Shown piece by piece: positions 1 to 12,080 of a stretch of 64,000 nt of DNA. The notes below the pieces were generated by a model that was not told where the DNA came from, ran no database searches, and saw only the letters and a list, made by a program, of their open reading frames with translations. The DNA comes from Cristatella mucedo. Its lineage: Eukaryota > Bryozoa > Phylactolaemata > Cristatellidae. The position numbers were made by a program, and so were the translations under genes. Every line of letters begins with the position of its first letter. Position 1 is the first letter of the stretch. The stretch spans positions 24,447,001 through 24,511,000 of the forward strand of contig WPIO01000001.1 in assembly GCA_009760855.2 (NCBI GenBank), written 5' to 3'.

Positions 1-536
1 GCCAGTTTATTTCCTCCACACTCACAGCCGGCGGAAGCACTACTGCGCGCCGCAGACGTCGCCCCCTTCTGTCCTCTGCGGTACTGGAACGCTGCGCTCT
101 CATTCGTTGGCGCCGTTGCCAACGCCTAGCTGCGCTCCGATTGCCTAACCGGTGGCCGGGAGGGCCACCCAGCCTAGTACTGGCAGATAACAACATTTAG
201 GTGCTGTCGCCGACTGCGGTCTACATAAACAAAAACCACAGCTTTCTCGCTAATTACAGCAGCAGCAGGCACACCTAACACTATAAGTAAGTTAACAAAG
301 GCGAACTAGTTAACAAAGGCCATGCTGCAAAAGCCTACGACTCAGCCGAGAAAGGACTCGCAATTAACTGCCGGTGCCAATTAACGTAACCAACCGCAGC
401 GATGCAACTTAGTTACGCCTAGACCACTTTTGAGCATGCAGACTCTGCTAAAGGGATAGATAACAGTCAGGCGTCGTATTGCAATGGGCGTCGAAAGGCC
501 TTATGCGGAGTAACTGATGAGTTGCATTTTTGGTAG
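1..536. other. intergenic, no feature recognised
   Basis: I see no coding exon, RNA gene or clear repeat here on either strand. Open frames are short and show no family motif. Confidence 0.4.
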
Positions 537-666
537 TGGGTCCCTGGGATTTGTCCTGTATGTGCTTATGCGTGACGACACTATGCATGCTGCCACTAGC
601 CAAGCTTGCATGCTGACTCTGTCCATGTCACCCCTAACCAAGTTGATATTATTATTATTATTATTG
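537..666 (+). mobile_element. LINE group A 3'-tail fragment
   Basis: The stretch matches the 3' end of the LINE copies near 36.65-36.90 kb (+) and 22.08-22.33 kb (-). They share the 'gtgggtccctg...gattcgtcc', 'catgctgccacta' and 'gtgcatgtcacccctaa' blocks in the same order. It ends in an (ATT)n run, as CR1/L2-type elements do. There is no coding capacity. This is a dead 5'-truncated copy. Confidence 0.65.
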
Positions 667-1139
667 GCACGTCTATTCATTCATAACGAGAGCTCACCGC
701 CTGCTGACTCACTTCGTTGAGTCATGGCTGACAATGGCGCGCCATCTTGCCGAGTGACGGAAGGGCGGACTTTCTCGCTTTAATTAGTAGCGACATAGCT
801 AGTCTAGTTTCCTAACACATACATAAGCAACCCCGCTGGACCCGCAACGTTCAACGCCAAGGAGGAGACCGGTCACACCGCTCTCTGATGAGCCCCTTCT
901 CTATTACCCCACTCCGACGGTCATGTTTATCGAACAGCAAAAATGCTCATTTTTTTAATTTAAAAGTTCAGAATGACCCAAGGCTATCTTCTGTGTGACC
1001 GAGCGTCAAAACAATGTTGTCTTCAACGGGAACTGCAATCCTGCAATAAAACGTTGACCCCACCTTCAGTTTGTCTGCTCCCGAGGACCGTCTGGCGTCG
1101 CAGCATCCCCTGCCTTAAAACAAATTTGGAATAAGACAA

Positions 1140-2000
1140 AGAACCCACATGCTCCTCATAGCACGTGCTACGCGATTTAATGGTTCCTACGAATTACTGC
1201 GATACAGTCGCCATTTCCACAATAAACACCAGCAAACTGCGGGCTGATTCAAAATTATACAGAATCGAGTTACGGGTTTACCCACCGAATTTCAAAAAGT
1301 GCAATTTCGCTTTCCCATTTTCGTGCTTTGGCCTAAACGAGCCCGCACCAGCCAGCCTTTTTTCGCATTTGGACCGAGAGGCAGCTGCCATTTATACATA
1401 ATGCTTAGCTAAACTTCGGTTTTGATTCCAAATTCTTGAGAACAGTATGCAAAGGTTACTGCCCGAGTTTCAGCCGATTGCGCTTGCCCGTTCTCATGCT
1501 ATAGTCTCTGATGGCCCGGCCCAAACGGCAGCCGTAAATAATTGAACTGCGATACAGCTGCCATTTCTACAAAGCTTCACGCAGCTGCGATTTTATTTCA
1601 AATGATGAAGAGTTATATTCCGGGTTTACCCACCAGATGCCATGCGAATGCGTTGGCTCGTTCTCATGCTATGGTCTCTAATGCCCGACCCAAATGGCAG
1701 ACCAAAACACTCGAATTGCAATACAGCTGCCCTTTCCATAAAACAGTTTATGCAACTGCGGTTTTTATTTTTATTAATATGGAACAGTGTGCCAGGTTTA
1801 CCTACAGAATTTCTGCCGATTTCGCTCGTGCGTTCTCATGCTATCGCATCCGATGGCCTGGCCCAAATGGTAGCACTAAATGGTCAAACAGCGATACAGC
1901 TGCCTTTTCAAAAAAATCTTCGCGTAACTTCGGTTTTGATAGCAAATTATAGAAAGCAATGAAGCACGTTTACCCACCAAATTTCACGTGATTCCGCTTC
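1140..2000. repeat. degenerate tandem repeat, unit about 170 bp
   Basis: The motif 'gcgatacag(c/t)(t/c)gcc' recurs at about 1199, 1549, 1718 and 1891. A weaker trace (cagctgccattt) lies near 1383. Spacing is therefore about 170-175 bp. Each unit also carries 'cgttctcatgcta', 'ggcccaaa(c/t)gg' and 'gggtttaccca(c)'. About five diverged units are visible. Overlapping open frames here (for example 1542-1952) come from the repeat and resemble no known protein. It looks like a small satellite-type array or an internally repetitive element. Confidence 0.7.
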
Positions 2001-5000
2001 CACACGTCTTCAGACTATTGCCTGATAGCAGATCTGATTACATTCCCGATAAACGACAAACGCGAGCTCCTAATGGCACGACTGTGCCGTAAATGTTTCA
2101 CAAAATCAAGTTGGTCTTTGGCGGACAAAAAGCAGCTACACCGGCAGCAGTACCGAACGAGATCAAATTTGATTGATAAGAGATCTAAGTATTGAGTACA
2201 AGACGGCGAGCAAGGAGGCAACGTCAAACACGCTGTGGCATTGGCGATTCACTCCCTGCTGCCAAACTTGTATTGCCAGAGCAACAAGCTAAGCCTGAAG
2301 CATTTTCAGGTAAATGAACCAATTCTACTGCTAGGCATACATTTCGCATACTTCGCATACTTCCGAATTGAACTCGTAGCTTAACTATTTTCCGATGCCC
2401 CCGACGATGTTTCCTTGCTCCTGCAGCGAAATATACTGAAGCACAGTGCGTGCAAATTGGCCCTGGCCCTACATCTACCTGCAATCAGTCGAGGGCCGGC
2501 TTAGAAATATCTTGGCCAAAAAGCAACAGAACATCTCCCTGGGCAACACTTTGCAGCTGTATTGTATGTAATAATTATGGCTACGAAACACCCAAGTATA
2601 GCTGGCAATGAGTTTTTGACGTTCACCGGATGAAAATCGCTCAAGCTCCCGTGGAACCCAATTAAATCAAAGCTAACATCCCCGAATAGGGTAGTGATTT
2701 TCGTGAAAAAGTATCCAGAGGCTAAATGCTGTGCAAAAGAACAGTAGTCTTAAAGCTGAAAACAAGCTTGACAAGGGCTTTAGTGTCCGAAGTATAAAAC
2801 TTAAAAGTATCGTTTGCTCCACTAACTTCAAACGAGTGCTGCTAAAGCCATCCAATTGCTAGGGGATTTTGTGGCACGATAAATTTAATAGAACTTACTA
2901 TTGCTGATGCAAACGCATTTGTAAGTAACTGCATTGAGGCTGAGGTGATCGTACTACGATTTTAAGGGTCATGATGAGAGAATTCAGCAAATGTAGCTAA
3001 GTATTTCGAGCATCTATCGAGTTATTATGTGGTTGAAAAACTTTTAAGGAGCATTCCTGAGTAAACGCCGTGCTAATTTATAAATAGAAGGCATACTAGC
3101 AAAAATACGGTATCTGCACTATATATTATCGAAGTGCTTGCAAAAGTTTTCATTGTGTTATTTTAGGCATGGAAGAGTGACGGAATTTGTCACCGAAACG
3201 GACAAAGGGTTAAGCTTAAGACATCTGCTGCTATCTATTCATCCATTCCTAGTAGCCTTCGAGTTTAGCCATGATTATCTTGCTGTAAATTAATACCATT
3301 TTCCTATGACTATGCCATAATTGAACAATTCGTTAAGATTTTCATGTCGGGTAATTTTTCTGATTTTCTCCTTCTCTTAACTGTTTCAGCAGTTTGGAAC
3401 AACAATTCAACATCTATGCATTTGGAGTTCATTCACGAATTCTGAGTCGGTGTAAACCGAAGACAGGAAAGACCGGCTGCGTCAAAGCTTCGCATAAAAT
3501 TCGTCGTTGCCAATGAGCTGCTCTATTCTCGAGAAATCAAGAACGCGGACTGTTGAATAACAAGAGCCTGCAAACGCCTGTGTTCAAAGGCCACGTTTAA
3601 GCCATGAAGATAGGAATCGCTAAGTTACATAGGATGTGTGGTAGTTACAGGTTATGATCATACAAGACCGCAGAGCTCGCCGAGAAGCCATAGCTACCGC
3701 CAATAAAGACGCACTGTCAATACAGTATGGCCAACTAATAGCAATAAAGAATGACGGCCTCATCGTACCATCCCACCCATAGTGTGGTTAGGGTTGTAGA
3801 GCTATGCGAGAAAGCAATAATCGGTCTCAGCAGAAGAACACCATTCCAGTTCTTATGTACTGTCTGGAAGGACGTCACGCAGGAGTTGGGCCGAGAAGAA
3901 TTGTGTGGCCTGAACAGACACACGACAGGCAGCCCCTAGTATCGATAACTGTCATTGCAGACTTCTAGCTCACGTGATCTAAGATATGCGGTTGCATGCA
4001 ATTGCAACACACCATTTTTAGCTATAAAAAAGCCTCATGAAAGTCCTTGTTTTCTCTGAGAAAAGATAAGTACTACTTGCTGATCACACATTCATCAATA
4101 AACCTTCAAAGCATTACTATGCCCCCATACTTGGCATATGAATTCCGGGAATTCAACCTGCCGCAGAACGGTGTTATAAGATTTTTAGTCTCGTACTACA
4201 TTTTCGCAATCTATAAGCTAATCAGCACGCCAAGCTGATTAACTGAAACCCGTGTGGCTAGCCATGCTAGGCGCTTCCTTTTAAGCATCAGGAACATTTC
4301 AGTCCAAGCACATAGCAGAGTCCCTAGCTACTTAACCACTCATAAGCTGCTGAAAATAAACCCAACGCTTATTCGAGTCCGAAAACTGTATGCATTGTCC
4401 AGTCAATTATATATAATCGGTATACCTTAGCCAAGCATAGTGCTTTTCCAGAATTGCTTTGGTAAGCAAAAGCATCGAGTATCGGCTGGGCCGGCACCAT
4501 ATAGCCTCTAACGGGCCGGTAGCCATAAGGCGATGGCTGCGCCCTGCTCCCAGAAGCAAAGGCTCTCTCTCTCCGCCCAAGGTTATCAACTCTATTCAAT
4601 TATATAAATATATATATATTTATTTATTTAGTAGTGATATTCAATATTTATTACCGAGAAAGCCACCGAGATCCTTCCAATTGGCGTCCTCAGTGCTGCA
4701 GGTAGCAGCATACATCACGTGATAGAAGTAGTGTCGCCATATTTGCGCTGCGTAGGTGAGCTACGTACTGTCTAGTTCTTTTGTTGTCATGTGGTGGCAT
4801 TGCTCAATATATGCTTTCACTTAAGTGGATATAACAGTTTAGATTTCTTCATTTATTCCCTCCTTCTGAGTTATTTTCTTAACTTATCGCTCTGCGTGCC
4901 GGCGCCGGGACTAGGTGTGCTATCTGAAGAGACCCCCTTGGTCTGTTTGCTTGCTTACGATTTCTATACGCCGGCTTAAGTTTCAGCGCCCTAATTATGA

Positions 5001-5020
5001 AATTGCGACATGTTTATAGA
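2001..5020. other. intergenic, upstream of RBM4-like gene
   Basis: Nothing with family motifs is seen on either strand. AT-rich stretches occur near 4,600-4,640 (TATAAATA/TTTATTTA runs). The promoter of the gene starting at 5,021 presumably lies in the last few hundred bases, but no element stands out. Confidence 0.4.
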
Positions 5021-5185
5021 ATGGCTGCTGCGGAAGGGAAAACCAGCGAGAAGATTTCCGTCGTACCCACTAAGCTCTTTGTCGGTAATCTGCCAGAGGC
5101 ATGCAAGCGTAGCGACCTAACAGGCCTGTTCGAGAAGTTTGGCAAAGTTTGCGAGTGCGATATCGTGAAGAACTATGGATTTGTG
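5021..5185 (+). CDS. RBM4-like exon 1 (first part of RRM)
   Basis: This exon encodes 55 residues from MAAAEGK to KNYGFV and contains RNP2 'LFVGNL'. It ends in phase 0 at donor GTG|gtaagt. Intron 1 then cuts the RNP1 motif. Confidence 0.9.
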
Positions 5186-6874
5186 GTAAGTGTGCACGCT
5201 GTTTGCTTGAACGTGTGTATAGTTTCGTTCTCCGCATGGTCTGGGGATGATTTTGAGTATCAGCATGTTTAGACGTGCGGTCTAGTTTCGATAATGAGTT
5301 GGACAAAGGGTTCCATTATCACTTCTCAGTTTTCGCCACTTAATATTACGGGGCCACCTTAGACGTCCCTATTCAACTCCTCACAGTAATCCGCTTAGTG
5401 CATTTGTATTGTAGTCCCGATAGTGCTTTTCGTCAGCTGCCGAAATGAGTCACGGTATAGTGCTAATTAATTCATGCTGTCCCATCATCTTAAGGCGTGA
5501 TTGCTGCGTAGACAAACTTTGGTTGTCCATCGGGCTGAGCAAAGCTTATGAAATCACCATGTGATGTCTTCCCTCTGCTCTTGGTTTGACTTTGAGCATT
5601 TAATCGATGATTTTGCCTTGGCCGTCACGACTGAACTGTAGCATGATGGTAAAGTGTGCCAAGAAATCGATGATTTTGCCTTGGCCGTCACGACTGAACT
5701 GTAGCATGATGGTAAAGTGTGCCAAGAAGTCAGACGGAATGCATTTCATTTCTGTGCTTATTAGTTTTTATCATATGCCTAAAAATTATTTGAGCAAAGT
5801 TTCAAAGGGCGTTGGTTCTTACAGCATGCTGCAGTTTTACCGACAACGGTTCATTTTTGTAGCACTTTGAAAGAGAAGATGATGCCAGAGCAGCGGTTGC
5901 TGCACTTCACAAGACAGATTTTCAGGGATCACAGATAAGAGTAGAGGTAAGCAGCAGTGGTTACGGAGTACAGTAATTGTGTGCAATTTTAAATGGCTAG
6001 GCTAAGTGGTGTCCTTTTTTGCAGCTATCAACTAGCACCGTTCGACAAAAACCTGGCATGGGAGGTGAAGGTGAATGCTTCCGCTGTGGTGGAAGTGGCC
6101 ATTGGTCGAAAGATTGCCCAAGTGGAGGGTGCGTGTAATGCTTCTACAGGTTTTCCTAATAGTCTTCAGGATCCCTACGTGTTGCAGTAGCATTGCTCGC
6201 ATTTGCCCTTTTATTGTTAATCTTATTAACAGTGTGAGGCCGCGGCTCGCTGCAATAAGGGCCCCAGCAGTAGGAGAATATGAGCAGTACTATGATGATT
6301 ACTACTACAGGAGGACGTATGCTGCTGCCACAAGGAGATATTCACCATACGATGACCCTTACCTCAGGTACATGCAGTAGCAGGATAATTTGAATATGTT
6401 GCTGGAGTCGGAACTGTTGTTGCTTTGTGTGGCTAGGGATGTTGATTAACTGCTTATTTGTGTAAGAATGAGCAAAGGTCTGCTTCTAAATAAAATCCTG
6501 CCCGTGAACTTAATTATGGCATTAGTAATGGATCCAAGCCTAGTCGTGAAATTATTTCTTGAGTTAGGGTAATGACTTTTTGGGATTGTCGACTGTTGTA
6601 GCGTTTTAGTTCTCGACAGGTTTTAATTTTTGTTCTGTATTTCAGGGGATCTTACATAGCTGCTGCTGCAGTCCGTGATCCCTATGCAGCCTACACTGCT
6701 CATTATCGGATAGACCCATATGCACGACCGCCTCCGGAGTACTACAGGCGGGCTACTGCTGTTCGAGATCCGTATGCAGCTGCAGCTACAGCTTATGCTG
6801 CTGCTGCCTACCCGACTGTTACTGACATGTATGCTGCTGCAGCTGCTACACATTATGCAGACTACGGAAAGTGA
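5021..6874 (+). CDS. RBM4/lark-type RNA-binding protein (single RRM plus CCHC knuckle)
   Basis: Five coding exons join in phase: 5021-5185, 5863-5946, 6025-6128, 6233-6367 and 6646-6874, giving 238 aa. Residues about 17-83 form one RRM with RNP2 'LFVGNL' and an RNP1-like 'YGFVHF' split exactly at intron 1. Residues about 101-114 form a CCHC zinc knuckle ([14 protein letters not shown]). The rest is Tyr/Ala/Arg-rich with YDDPY and RDPYAA motifs, like the RBM4 C-terminus. The family binds RNA and acts in splicing, translation control and, in flies, circadian output (lark). Vertebrate RBM4 and fly lark have two RRMs before the knuckle. Here only one is present, and intron 2 (78 bp) leaves no room for a second. 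The start was chosen at 5,021 (MAAAEGK); an in-frame ATG at 4,997 would add 8 residues. Confidence 0.88.
5603..5728 (+). repeat. 63-bp tandem duplication in intron 1
   Basis: Positions 5603-5665 and 5666-5728 are two essentially identical 63-bp copies beginning 'atcgatgattttgcc' and ending 'gtgtgccaagaa'. The identity suggests a recent duplication. It lies inside intron 1 of the RBM4-like gene. Confidence 0.95.
5863..5946 (+). CDS. RBM4-like exon 2 (end of RRM)
   Basis: This exon encodes 28 residues starting [12 protein letters not shown] and ending GSQIRVE, the second half of the RRM. The acceptor is tttttgtag|CAC and the donor GAG|gtaagc. Both ends are phase 0. Confidence 0.9.
6025..6128 (+). 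CDS. RBM4-like exon 3 (CCHC zinc knuckle)
   Basis: It encodes the knuckle [14 protein letters not shown] with C-x2-C-x4-H-x4-C spacing, after a short linker. The acceptor is ttttttgcag|CTA. The exon ends in phase 2 at GGAGG|gtgcgt. Confidence 0.9.
6233..6367 (+). CDS. RBM4-like exon 4 (Tyr-rich region)
   Basis: The exon joins in phase (GG|T) after acceptor ttaacag. It encodes a Tyr/Arg-rich segment with EQYYDDYYY and SPYDDPYLR. Donor CTCAG|gtacat, phase 2. Confidence 0.82.
6646..6874 (+). CDS. RBM4-like exon 5 (Ala/Tyr-rich C-terminus, stop)
   Basis: After acceptor tgtatttcag the frame continues (AG|G) through Ala/Tyr-rich sequence with two RDPYAA motifs, and stops at TGA 6872-6874 after HYADYGK. 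Alternating Ala runs and YDPY-like motifs are typical of RBM4 tails. Confidence 0.85.
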
Positions 6875-6919
6875 AGCACCTGAGGTAAGCTGGGCTCAGA
6901 TTTATGTGTACATAATGCA

Positions 6920-6979
<60 letters not shown>

Positions 6980-8495
6980 TTAAGTAGCAGATGTGAAGTG
7001 CTGACTTGTTTTTTTAGTTAATACATCTCAGGTAAGTATGTGCACAATGAAAATGAGCTTTGTAGTCTCGTGTGGCAAGTCGTGAGCCTTGTAACTTCCC
7101 TCATTATTTGCATGCTTGTTTAGTTCACTACCTGCCATCATTAACCATGCATGACCTGCCACATGACAAGTGTTCCGTTTGTGCACCTGCTTTCGATGCT
7201 TGTATATCTTATCACATGCACGAAGTCTTGTGACTCGGTTCACTTTAATCATTATACTTAAGTGTTCGTAGTGCAAATGGCAATCCCTAGTTCTTTTTGG
7301 TTTATCTAATGCCTTGATGTTACCCATTTCGAGTCATGTGCCTGACAACTTATGTTATGCTCGTACCTTGTAACTCAATTGCTTACCTCCAGAGAATCTG
7401 AGTTGCCTAAACCGACTGATATATATCCTCTTCTGGTTTTAGGCATTCTATATACAATGCAAGGAAGTGAAATTATTTGAATGCTAGTTGTAGAGTCGTG
7501 TTAAAGCATGCTTCTGTCTCCACTGACCGCATGCCTTGCTGGACTTGAGTGGTGATTTACCTTGCTTATGTCGTCGGTATCACAGGTCGGACTAGATTTG
7601 GCATGTAGAGAACTTTTTTTAGTGCCATTCGATCAGTTGTTGCAGTCTGCACGTCGTGCACATGTAAATGCTGTCTTACGAAGGCTGATAATGCCATATT
7701 GTTTTTTTACCCAGATCCCGCGTTGGAACGTGATACGCAGCGGTGAAGCAGTAAATCCGGTCGGCGCGGTCAGCAGAAGAAGGAACGCTTTGTCAAGATA
7801 ACTTGTAGTAGATGATTAATTTATATAAGTTTAGTGATCTGGATGTTTGCTGAAGCAGGCATCATTCGTGACTTGCTGTAACTTAACATTCATTGCATGA
7901 TTCATTTGATCTATGAAAAAAATATAGTCATTTTTACCGTGCTTTATCGTGTGCGGTACGCGTGCGCGTCCTTCGAGCGGAGCGGATATGCCGGCGGATA
8001 CGCGCATTTCGAGCGTCGGTCTACTCGCGGACGTGGCGTTAAATACGAAGGTACGTGTCGCGATGATGGGTCCCATTAGGGCTGAAATCGACGTTGAGCT
8101 TTAACTTCGTATAGGTCACTATTGGTGTTTATACATAGATACATATACACGTGTATTGTAAAAAAACATCGGATACATATGGTGAACTGCAGGCTAGCAG
8201 TAACACAAAGTTTTCGTGGTTGTAGCTTCCCAGGCTTAGGCCAGCACGTGAAGCTACAGCATGATGGATTGGAGAACAGCATAGGATGTTTGACAGAGGC
8301 AGGTAACAATGGTTTTGTCGTTGCATGTGCTTGTTGGCCCTTAACACACGTTTGACTCAGTTCTTCATTTTCAGATGCTCAGGCAAGGTCTCCAACCGCG
8401 TCTAGATGAAAGAAAATCGTAAGACGAATAAGCACGTACAAAGCTTATCGTAGGCAAGGGTGATATACAAATGTATTATTTTTCTGCAAATAAAG
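6875..8495 (+). other. probable spliced 3' UTR of the RBM4-like gene
   Basis: Twelve bases past the stop lies a strong donor (CACCTGAG|gtaagc, about 6886). Acceptor-like sites occur near 7715 (ttttttacccag|ATCCC) and 8373 (tcattttcag|ATGCTC). A donor-like site lies near 8051 (TACGAAG|gtacgt). An AATAAA lies at about 8488. An Arg/Gly-rich open frame (GYAGGYAHFERRSTRGRG) sits at about 7970-8050. Together these suggest extra downstream exons, either UTR or an alternative C-terminus. This is inference from splice signals only. Confidence 0.35.
6916..6981. repeat. (TG)n/(TA)n microsatellite
   Basis: A GT run is followed by TA repeats, just 3' of the RBM4-like stop codon. Confidence 0.95.
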
Positions 8496-9640
8496 TATTT
8501 TACCTTGACTACCTTCATTGCTACACCTTCGGGAAGGTGACGTTGTACATATTCAAGATATGTGTCAGCTGTCGAACCCGTCAGGTTTTTCAGCTGTAAA
8601 GATGAAAAGTTATGAAATAGCACTTTGAAACCCGACCTAGTATGTAGCACGGTTGCATACGGTTGATGTAATAAGCAATATGGCAGCAGGATGTGAGTGA
8701 ATGCAAGTCGAATTCGGTGACTTCCTAGTCACTGGTAGCTTATGACCAGTGGTAAATCGTACCTGGATAACCTTGAAGTGAGTCCTCCGTTCATACTGGA
8801 CCTTATGATACTTTCCATATTTGTGAATAGACTTGAGCAGAGTCCTTCGTTCGATTATCTTAGGTAACGTCGTCCTACGAGGCAAAGGCGATGTTAGTTC
8901 CTTGCCTGCCCAACACTTAAGCGCAGCGAAAATATGACTTGCACTGCAGGTGCATTCCACAGCAAGCAAGACTTACAATTGGACATCACCCATTGCTAGA
9001 TGATTAGCAGCAGTTAAGGCAAAGTTCCCATAGCTACTTAGTACAGTTGGGTCGTGTCCTCGCACTTCGATGTTAACTTCTTTATAGAGGGTCTCTGTGT
9101 CCTAAAATTGTGCATTTTTCTCACCTTGTACAACTACAGGCAGCGTGGGTTACAAGCTGAAAGAAACAAGCTCAAACAAGGGTGTGCACTAATATCGTTA
9201 TACATTTCACCGTGCCTTTGAAGCTGAAACTCAATTTTTGGACCTAATATGAGTGCCCCTCTCACGACTTATGCAGCTCATGACAGACCAAATGCCAGAT
9301 GGAGACACCAGATTTGCACTTTGGCTGGAGCCTGAAGTTCAACAGCAGCTAGTTTAGCAATCGGCAAATAGGTGGTGGTTACTTCGATTACCCAAGGTCC
9401 TTAACGATATAAATGTGTACCGAAACCACAGATCGCCGCGAACATAAAATGACCTCTGTTGTGAGGCCAAGTTGCTGCAACCCTTGGGTGCAGCAAAGCA
9501 GTTAAAGTGACAACAGCTGAATCGTGCGTAACAGAGCGAAATACAACACAACATATTGGGTACCGTAGCCAAGATGTCCATACATTTGTTACGTATCTAA
9601 ATCCCTACTAGCAGGTATTCCTTCCTGCCTGTGCAATAAC
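8496..9640. other. intergenic, no feature recognised
   Basis: No exon-like open frame with family motifs and no clear repeat was seen on either strand. Confidence 0.35.
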
Positions 9641-10110
9641 ACACCTGATGGTGCATAACTCGGGAAGCTAGACATGACTGTTGTGAACGTCGAAACTGCC
9701 ACATCGCACGATATCTCATCGACCTGTACTGGCTCCCTATCAAGTAGTGTATCGACTTAAAAGCTCACTTCCCTTTCTCTGGTCTAGCAGGCTTCGAATC
9801 GTACCTCCAGCTCTTATGACTTGTCGTTTAGCTTTGCCTCTGACCGACCTCTTTCTCATCTGGAGACCGAGCCTACAGGTTGTCTGCTCTCAAGCCTGGA
9901 ACTCACTCCGAGTGATGCCACAACACCCCTTAGCATTTAAAAAGACCTACAACCACTTGTGTCATACAGACTTTGCTCCATCTCTGTGCCAATGTCCTTG
10001 CATGCTTATGCTTAAGTGCTGACAGAGCGAACATTGTCACTAACCAAAGGGCATGCTTCACTTTCAGCATATGTGAGTCCCTAGGAAGAGATGTAGATGT
10101 CTTACGGAGC
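9640..10110 (+). mobile_element. LINE group A fragment (RT C-terminus and tail), decayed
   Basis: Translation in broken frames resembles the CR1/L2 RT C-terminus (LYWLPIK, then a tail like WNSL...P...FKK). The nucleotide sequence then runs into the group A tail (cctaggaagagatgtag). Stops and shifts are frequent, so it is a pseudogene copy. Confidence 0.6.
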
Positions 10111-11214
10111 CTCTGGCTCCAAGCCTTACACAATGAGAGCTTGGCAGTCGATTACCTCGAAAGACACGAGCTCGGGTGCAATCAAGAAACTATTGAAAAT
10201 ATTGAAGATAAATAAGCCGGATTTAAGTAGCCTGTCCAACAATCATGCATATCTGCATATTATTGATATAGGCAAACAGACCTGGGGTACCGAAGCATTG
10301 TGGCTCTTCCTTGACTTGACTCCATGCCAGTCACATCTAAAATACAAAAACATAACTACGGAATCATTTTTCACTGCCTCATCACACAACACACCATCAT
10401 TGTCGTAATCGTGGCTATAGGTACTCTGTCGAGGTAGCTATTGCAAAGGTAATTCTTAGGGCAAATGTAAATAAGAGTGGAAAAGGATTGATTTCTTGTT
10501 GGCTTAGTCATATGACTTGAGATCACCTTTCACGTGGTGAAGAGAGTGAACGGGTCTAACTGTTGGGATTATACTACCAGTAGGCGTGCCCATACTGTCT
10601 GCATGCAAGATGATGGCTGAATTACTACCCTCAACGAATAAACCGTTAATTAATGTCGGCGGCCAGCATCAACTTGATTATGAAATCACGTGGCCGAATT
10701 CTGTCCCAACACTGGTACGCAGAAGTTGTGGTAGGAAGAAGCCTGTTGGCTGAATTTGAGATATCCTGTTCACCAAATGCTCTAAATTCTACCTGGCCTG
10801 AAAACGGGTAGAGTAGACTTGCAGAGGTCCACGGGTCTAATGTTAATAGTACAGCATTGGAGGAATCTTCTAGTGCTCCAGCATTGCCACTGAGTGATGA
10901 CTTGCAAGGCTTCCCTAATCAGCAATCCTGTATAGCTAGCTACATCGTGTGACTAGCACAACACATTTTGCTTACCTAATGTAAGTGCTCAAGCAGCCAG
11001 CTAGACAGATACCCACGAGTAGGGAAACATTTACACGGCTCTTAGTACTTGCTTCTTGTCCCAATTTTCGTCACCCCCTGATGGGCTTCTTTCAGTAGAT
11101 GAGGTATCTAAATGACGAGGATATACAGGTACAGACAGCGTGGTTTACCTTGTTGCAATCAAATTTATTGGAAATCATCCTCACTATATTGGAAAGCATC
11201 CTCACTATATTAGG
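10111..11214. other. intergenic, no feature recognised
   Basis: Only short open frames without recognisable motifs are present. A 24-bp direct duplication around 'tattggaaa(t/g)catcctcacta' lies near 11,165-11,210. Confidence 0.35.
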
Positions 11215-11217
11215 TAC

Positions 11218-12080
11218 AATAATAATAATGTTTTATGTACAGCACCCTACGAGAACTTAATCTCAATTGAGTCGTCTTCGAATCGTTGCAAGGGAAGCAC
11301 TAACCAATAGTTAACCAATAGCAAGGTATTCAGCTTAGGCAAGCATGCAAAAGCACACAATTATCATGCTAAGACAAGCATACAAAAACACTCACGAGAT
11401 GACTGCTGATTAACTGGACCACACGGTTTGCAACATGTAATCAATCATGCACCGGTAAACAAAGCACACAGGAAAAAAGACGGGTCCACTCGGGCACTTC
11501 CCAAATATGTCATCGCTACCATAGGTCAGGAGTGCCCAGTTTAAATGCACAACCACATACAAGCGCAATTTACTCGGGACAGCGAAAAAGCAGGAAAGAG
11601 CAGGCAGGTTGTCAGCTTCTTTTTGAATGCTGTCAAATCAGGAGATGACGTGATGTCGGTCGGTAGTTGGATCCCAGCTTTTGGGAACATAGTAGCTGAA
11701 TGCATAGTCTCCGAGATATTTGAAGGTTAGGAAGGTGCACAAGCAATCTAACAGAGGCAGAGGTGCGTGTGGGCGATAGGAAGTCAGAATTGAAACTAAT
11801 TCAGATAAGTAGGTCGGAGCCAGAGAATGGAGGGACCTAGAGGTGAGTGACAGGATCTTGAATTCGATACACTGCTTAATAGGCAGCCAGTGCAGGTCAG
11901 TGAGCTGAGAAGTAATATGGCAATTTCGACTTCCACGGCAGACAAGCATAGCTGACGGATTTTGAACCAATTGTAAAACGCATGTTATTGCACGGGCAGG
12001 AAGACCTACAAGTAATGAATCATAGAAGTCTAGTCATGATGTCACGAATGAATGAACCAGCTTGGCTGCAGAACTAATGC
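11218..12080 (-). mobile_element. LINE group A 3' part (RT C-terminus), decayed
   Basis: The minus-strand frame at 11,970-11,638 reads CHITSQL..LHWLPIK...EFKILSL..RSLHSLAPTYLSEL, the conserved CR1/L2 RT C-terminal block. It runs on into the group A tail, which ends in (ATT)n at about 11,218. It is 5' truncated. Confidence 0.75.
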
